From: CAWDAQ01 sp963800325
GTDB taxonomy: Bacteria > Actinomycetota > Actinomycetes > Actinomycetales > Dermatophilaceae
Reading direction: 5' to 3'
Assembly (NCBI GenBank): GCA_963800325.1
Contig: CAWDAQ010000003.1
Span: forward strand, 248,001-312,000
Length of the DNA: 64,000 nt
The position numbers and the translations under genes are program-made. Of this stretch, positions 61,434 to 64,000 are shown piece after piece. Position 1 is the stretch's first letter; the number at the start of each line of letters is the position of its first letter. A model generated the notes under the pieces. That model worked only from the letters and a program-made list of their open reading frames with translations. It did no database searches and had not been told where the DNA came from.

Positions 61434-62603
61434 GTGCGCATCGCGATCGTCACCGAGTCCTTCGTCCCCAGTGTCAACGGGGTCACGACGAGCGTCTGCC
61501 GGGTGTTGGAGTGCCTCGCCGAGGCCGGGCACGAGGCGGTCGTCGTCGCCCCCGGCCCGGCCCCGGACCGCTGGGCCGGGCACGAGGTGGTCGCCCTCCC
61601 CGGGGTCCCGGTGCGACGCTTCCGGATGGGGGTGCCCACCCCCGTGCTGACCCGGCTCCTCCGGGAGCACCGGCCCGACCTCGTCCACGCCGCCTCCCCG
61701 TTCGTCCTCGGGGCGGCCGGGCTGGCGGCCGCCCGATCGCTCGGACTGGCGAGCGTCGCGGTCTACCAGACCGACATGCCCTCCTACCTCGCCCGGCACC
61801 TGCCGCCCCGGCTCGGGCCCGGGGCCTCCCGGGCGGCCTGGCGGTGGGTCCGACGGGTCCACGAGTGCGCCGACCTCACCCTCGCCCCCTCGCGTCCCAC
61901 CCTCTCCGAGCTGCGGGCCCAGGGGGTGCCGCGGACCGCGCTCTGGGGCCGCGGCGTCGACACGACGCTCTTCCACCCCGGGGTGCGCGCGCAGCCGGAG
62001 ACGGTGGCACTGCGCCGGGCGCTCGCGCCCCGTGGGGAGCGCCTCGTCGGCTACGTCGGCCGGCTCGCCCCGGAGAAGGACCTCGACCGCCTCGCCGAGC
62101 TCGCCGGGGTCCCCGGGACCCGCCTCGTCCTCGTCGGCGACGGCCCGAGCCGTGCCGACCTCGGCGCGCTGCTCACCGCCGCGGTCGCCTCCAGCCCGGG
62201 CCGGCCGAATCTCCCCCCGGTCTTCGTCGGCCACCGCGAGGGGGCGGACCTCGCCCGCGCCTACGCGGCCCTGGACGTGTTCGTCCACCCGGGGACGCGG
62301 GAGACCTTCGGGCAGACCCTGCAGGAGGCCGCCGCGACCGGGCTGCCGGTCCTCGCCCCGGCCCGCGGGGGCCCGCTCGACCTCGTCGACCACGGCCGCA
62401 CCGGACACCTCTACGACCCGGACGTCCCCGGGGAGCTCGCGGTGCGGGTGACGCGGCTCGTCCACGACCCGGTGCTGGCCTCGGCGCTCGGCGCCGCAGG
62501 CGTCGCGGCCGTGCGGGACCGGTCGTGGGCCCGGCTGACCGGCGAGCTCCTCGCCCACTACGACCGGGTGCTCACCGGCCGCGACACGGCCGCGGCGGCC
62601 TGA
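61434..62603 (+). CDS. mgtA: GDP-mannose-dependent mannosyltransferase, MgtA-like (GT4)
   Basis: 389 residues, GT-B fold. The N-terminal 'IAIVTESFVPSVNGVTTSVC' and 'VALPGVPVRRFRMGVPTP', then 'DLVHAASPFVLGAAGLAAAR' and 'SVAVYQTDMPSYLARHL', match MgtA of mycobacteria. The donor domain has 'ALWGRGVDTTLFHP', 'LVGYVGRLAPEKDLDRLAEL' and the Glu-rich 'VHPGTRETFGQTLQEAAATG'. It should add mannose to a glycolipid or phosphatidylinositol mannoside at the cytoplasmic face. GTG 61434 has a GATGCT box 6 bases upstream. The gene symbol rests on similarity remembered from mycobacterial MgtA. Confidence 0.88.
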   Translation: MRIAIVTESFVPSVNGVTTSVCRVLECLAEAGHEAVVVAPGPAPDRWAGHEVVALPGVPVRRFRMGVPTPVLTRLLREHRPDLVHAASPFVLGAAGLAAARSLGLASVAVYQTDMPSYLARHLPPRLGPGASRAAWRWVRRVHECADLTLAPSRPTLSELRAQGVPRTALWGRGVDTTLFHPGVRAQPETVALRRALAPRGERLVGYVGRLAPEKDLDRLAELAGVPGTRLVLVGDGPSRADLGALLTAAVASSPGRPNLPPVFVGHREGADLARAYAALDVFVHPGTRETFGQTLQEAAATGLPVLAPARGGPLDLVDHGRTGHLYDPDVPGELAVRVTRLVHDPVLASALGAAGVAAVRDRSWARLTGELLAHYDRVLTGRDTAAAA

Positions 62604-62664
62604 GGACGGACGGTTCTCCCCCCCGGTTCACCGACGTCCGCGCCCCGGCCCCCGCGGGGTCTGG

Positions 62665-62670
62665 CAGGCT
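62665..62670 (+). promoter_or_regulatory. -10 box for carboxypeptidase gene, leaderless (weak)
   Basis: CAGGCT, 6 bases before GTG 62677; the first base departs from TANNNT. Confidence 0.35.
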
Positions 62671-62676
62671 GGCGTC

Positions 62677-63939
62677 GTGCCCGCCCTCCCATTCGCCGCC
62701 CCGCTCGCCGGGGTGGCGCTCGCCCTCGGGCCGGCGCTCGGGGCCGCCCCCGCGGCACCGGAGGGGACCAGGCCCCCGCCCGCGGCAGAGGTCCACGTCG
62801 ACCCGGCGACCGCGGTCGGCGGGCCCCTGATGGCCCGGTCGGGCCTGACCGTCGCCGCCCCGGACGGGGTGCCGGACCCCCCGAAGGTGCCCTCCGCGGC
62901 GTGGCTGCTCGCCGACCTCGACACCGGCGACGTGCTCGCGGCCCGCGCGCCGCACGCGAGGCTCCGCCCGGCGAGCACCCTGAAGGTGCTCACCGCGCTC
63001 GTCCTCATCCCCCGCATCGCACCGGGCCGGCACTACCGGGTCACCAAGGCCGACGTCGCCGTCGACGGCACCCGGGTGGGCCTCGTCCCCGGCCAGCGCT
63101 ACACCGGTCGGGAGCTGTTCCGCGGGCTGCTCATGTCCTCGGGCAACGACGCCGCCCGGGCGCTCTCGCGCCTCGCCGGGGGCCGGGCGAGGACGGTGGC
63201 GGCCATGAACGCCGAGGCCGAGCGTCTCGGCGCGCTCGACACGACCGCGGTCGACCCCTCCGGGCTCGACGCCCCGGGCCAGCGCACCAGCGCCTACGAC
63301 CTCGCGCTCGTCGCGCGGGAGGCGATGACCCTGCGGCCCTTCCGGGGCTACGTGCGGACCAAGCGGGCGTCGATGCCGGGCTACCCCGTCGGGCGGAGGC
63401 ACCGGGCCCACCGGTTCGCGATCGGCAACCACAACGCGCTGCTCTACAACTACCGGGGCACGCTCGGGGTGAAGAACGGCTGGACGAGCAAGGCCCGGCA
63501 CACGCTCGTCACCGTCGTCCGCCGGAAGGGCCACACCTACCTCGTCAGCCAGATGTACGGATCGACCGCGAGCTGGCGGCCGACGGCACGGCTGTACGAC
63601 TGGGCGTTCCGCCACGGCGAGCGGCTCGACCCCGTCGGCAGGCTCGTCTCGCCCGGCGAGCTGGCGCGGAGGCGGCCGGCCAGCGTGACCCGGCCGCGCT
63701 CGGCGACGGCCGCCACCGCGAGACCGGTGCCCACCGCGGCGGTGACGACCGCGGACGGCGGCGGCGGGGCCTCGGCCGCGTCGCCCTCCCCGGGGGCCTC
63801 CGGGACCCCTGCGGCCTCCGGGATCCCCGCAGCGGCCCGCGACGCCGCCGCGGCTCCCGGACCGCTCACGCTCGGCGCCGGCGCGGCGGCCGTGCTCGCG
63901 CTGGGTGCGCTCCTGCTCCGGCTGCGCCGGCGGCGCTGA
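62677..63939 (+). CDS. D-alanyl-D-alanine carboxypeptidase (S11)
   Basis: 420 residues. A signal peptide (about 1-27) directs export, and the penicillin-binding domain covers about 70-310. Active-site motifs: Ser100 and Lys103 in 'RPASTLKVLTALVL', 'SSGN' at 154-157, and 'GVKNGWTSKAR' where KTG reads Lys266-Asn-Gly. The enzyme trims the terminal D-Ala from peptidoglycan stem peptides. After a Thr/Ala/Gly-rich linker, a C-terminal helix 'LGAGAAAVLALGALLLRLRR' anchors it in the membrane with an Arg-rich end. The usual PBP5 C-terminal beta domain is missing. Confidence 0.92.
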   Translation: MPALPFAAPLAGVALALGPALGAAPAAPEGTRPPPAAEVHVDPATAVGGPLMARSGLTVAAPDGVPDPPKVPSAAWLLADLDTGDVLAARAPHARLRPASTLKVLTALVLIPRIAPGRHYRVTKADVAVDGTRVGLVPGQRYTGRELFRGLLMSSGNDAARALSRLAGGRARTVAAMNAEAERLGALDTTAVDPSGLDAPGQRTSAYDLALVAREAMTLRPFRGYVRTKRASMPGYPVGRRHRAHRFAIGNHNALLYNYRGTLGVKNGWTSKARHTLVTVVRRKGHTYLVSQMYGSTASWRPTARLYDWAFRHGERLDPVGRLVSPGELARRRPASVTRPRSATAATARPVPTAAVTTADGGGGASAASPSPGASGTPAASGIPAAARDAAAAPGPLTLGAGAAAVLALGALLLRLRRRR

Positions 63940-63951
63940 GCAGGGCCCCCG

Positions 63952-64000
63952 TCAGCGCCGGGACCCGGGGGACCGCCGCCACCCGAGGCCGAGCACGAGG
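63952..64000 (-). CDS. Possible C-terminal end of a gene beyond the window
   Basis: A minus-strand stop (TCA on the plus strand at 63952-63954) ends a frame that stays open to the window edge, with the C-terminus 'LVLGLGWRRSPGSRR'. A hydrophobic then basic end is plausible for a membrane protein, but 15 codons cannot establish a gene. Confidence 0.3.
   Translation of the reverse strand, partial: LVLGLGWRRSPGSRR

Overview
The window is a gene-dense, very GC-rich stretch of actinobacterial chromosome. GTG starts are common, there are many 1-4 base stop/start overlaps, and no mobile element, CRISPR array, tRNA or rRNA was seen. Gene content and order match the segment of Mycobacterium tuberculosis H37Rv that I recall as Rv3264c-Rv3315c: manC, cpsA-type LCP, fadE25, purE, purK, a GtrA protein, birA, accD5, accE5, maf, accA3, lpdA, a purine nucleoside phosphorylase, pmmB, add, deoA, cdd. 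The style suggests a high-GC Micrococcales-like organism such as Intrasporangiaceae, but this is inference and no marker gene proves it.

Layout. 1-5.1 kb: an ExoA-like glycosyltransferase cut by the left edge, an LCP cell-wall ligase coupled to a NYN nuclease-like protein, a FadE25-like acyl-CoA dehydrogenase and an F420-type luciferase-like oxidoreductase. 5.1-9.3 kb: UDP-glucose dehydrogenase, a CoA-binding protein, purE-purK and GtrA. 9.3-13.9 kb (minus strand): a two-component system, an enoyl-CoA hydratase, an Rv1264-like adenylate cyclase and BirA. 13.9-16.5 kb: acyl-CoA carboxylase beta and epsilon subunits and a MOSC protein. 16.6-23.9 kb: a secreted subtilase, a DUF885 protein, a Na+/H+ antiporter with a UBP zinc finger, Maf, and a membrane-protein/winged-helix pair. 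23.9-29.5 kb: a second carboxylase beta subunit and an acyl-CoA dehydrogenase, divergent from a MerR regulator and a biotin carboxylase/BCCP. 29.6-33.3 kb: an LpdA-like flavoprotein and a coupled pair of exported proteins (beta-propeller and NodB-like).

33.3-36.6 kb: purine nucleoside phosphorylase, phosphomannomutase and a uridine-kinase-like protein, running by 4-base overlaps into the membrane-protein/DUF4129/DUF4350/MoxR/DUF58 operon (36.6-42.0 kb), with SpoIIM and RDD proteins alongside (42.1-44.4 kb). 44.5-53.9 kb is a nucleoside salvage island: adenosine deaminase, a cupin, deoxyribose-phosphate aldolase, thymidine phosphorylase, cytidine deaminase, and a BMP-type nucleoside ABC importer of two permeases, one double-ATPase and one lipoprotein. 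54.1-64 kb: an M20 amidohydrolase, a methylmalonyl-CoA-mutase-type subunit, a regulator with its ABC exporter, mannose-1-phosphate guanylyltransferase, an MgtA-like mannosyltransferase, a DD-carboxypeptidase and the edge of one more gene.

The connected functions are biotin-dependent acyl-CoA carboxylation (BirA, two beta, one epsilon and one alpha subunit), nucleoside uptake and breakdown, and envelope glycan assembly. Many genes carry a TANNNT box ending 6-8 bases before the start codon, as expected for leaderless transcripts. No gene-free stretch reaches 300 bases; the longest are 53931-54089, 52724-52880 and 2631-2772, and each is described below.
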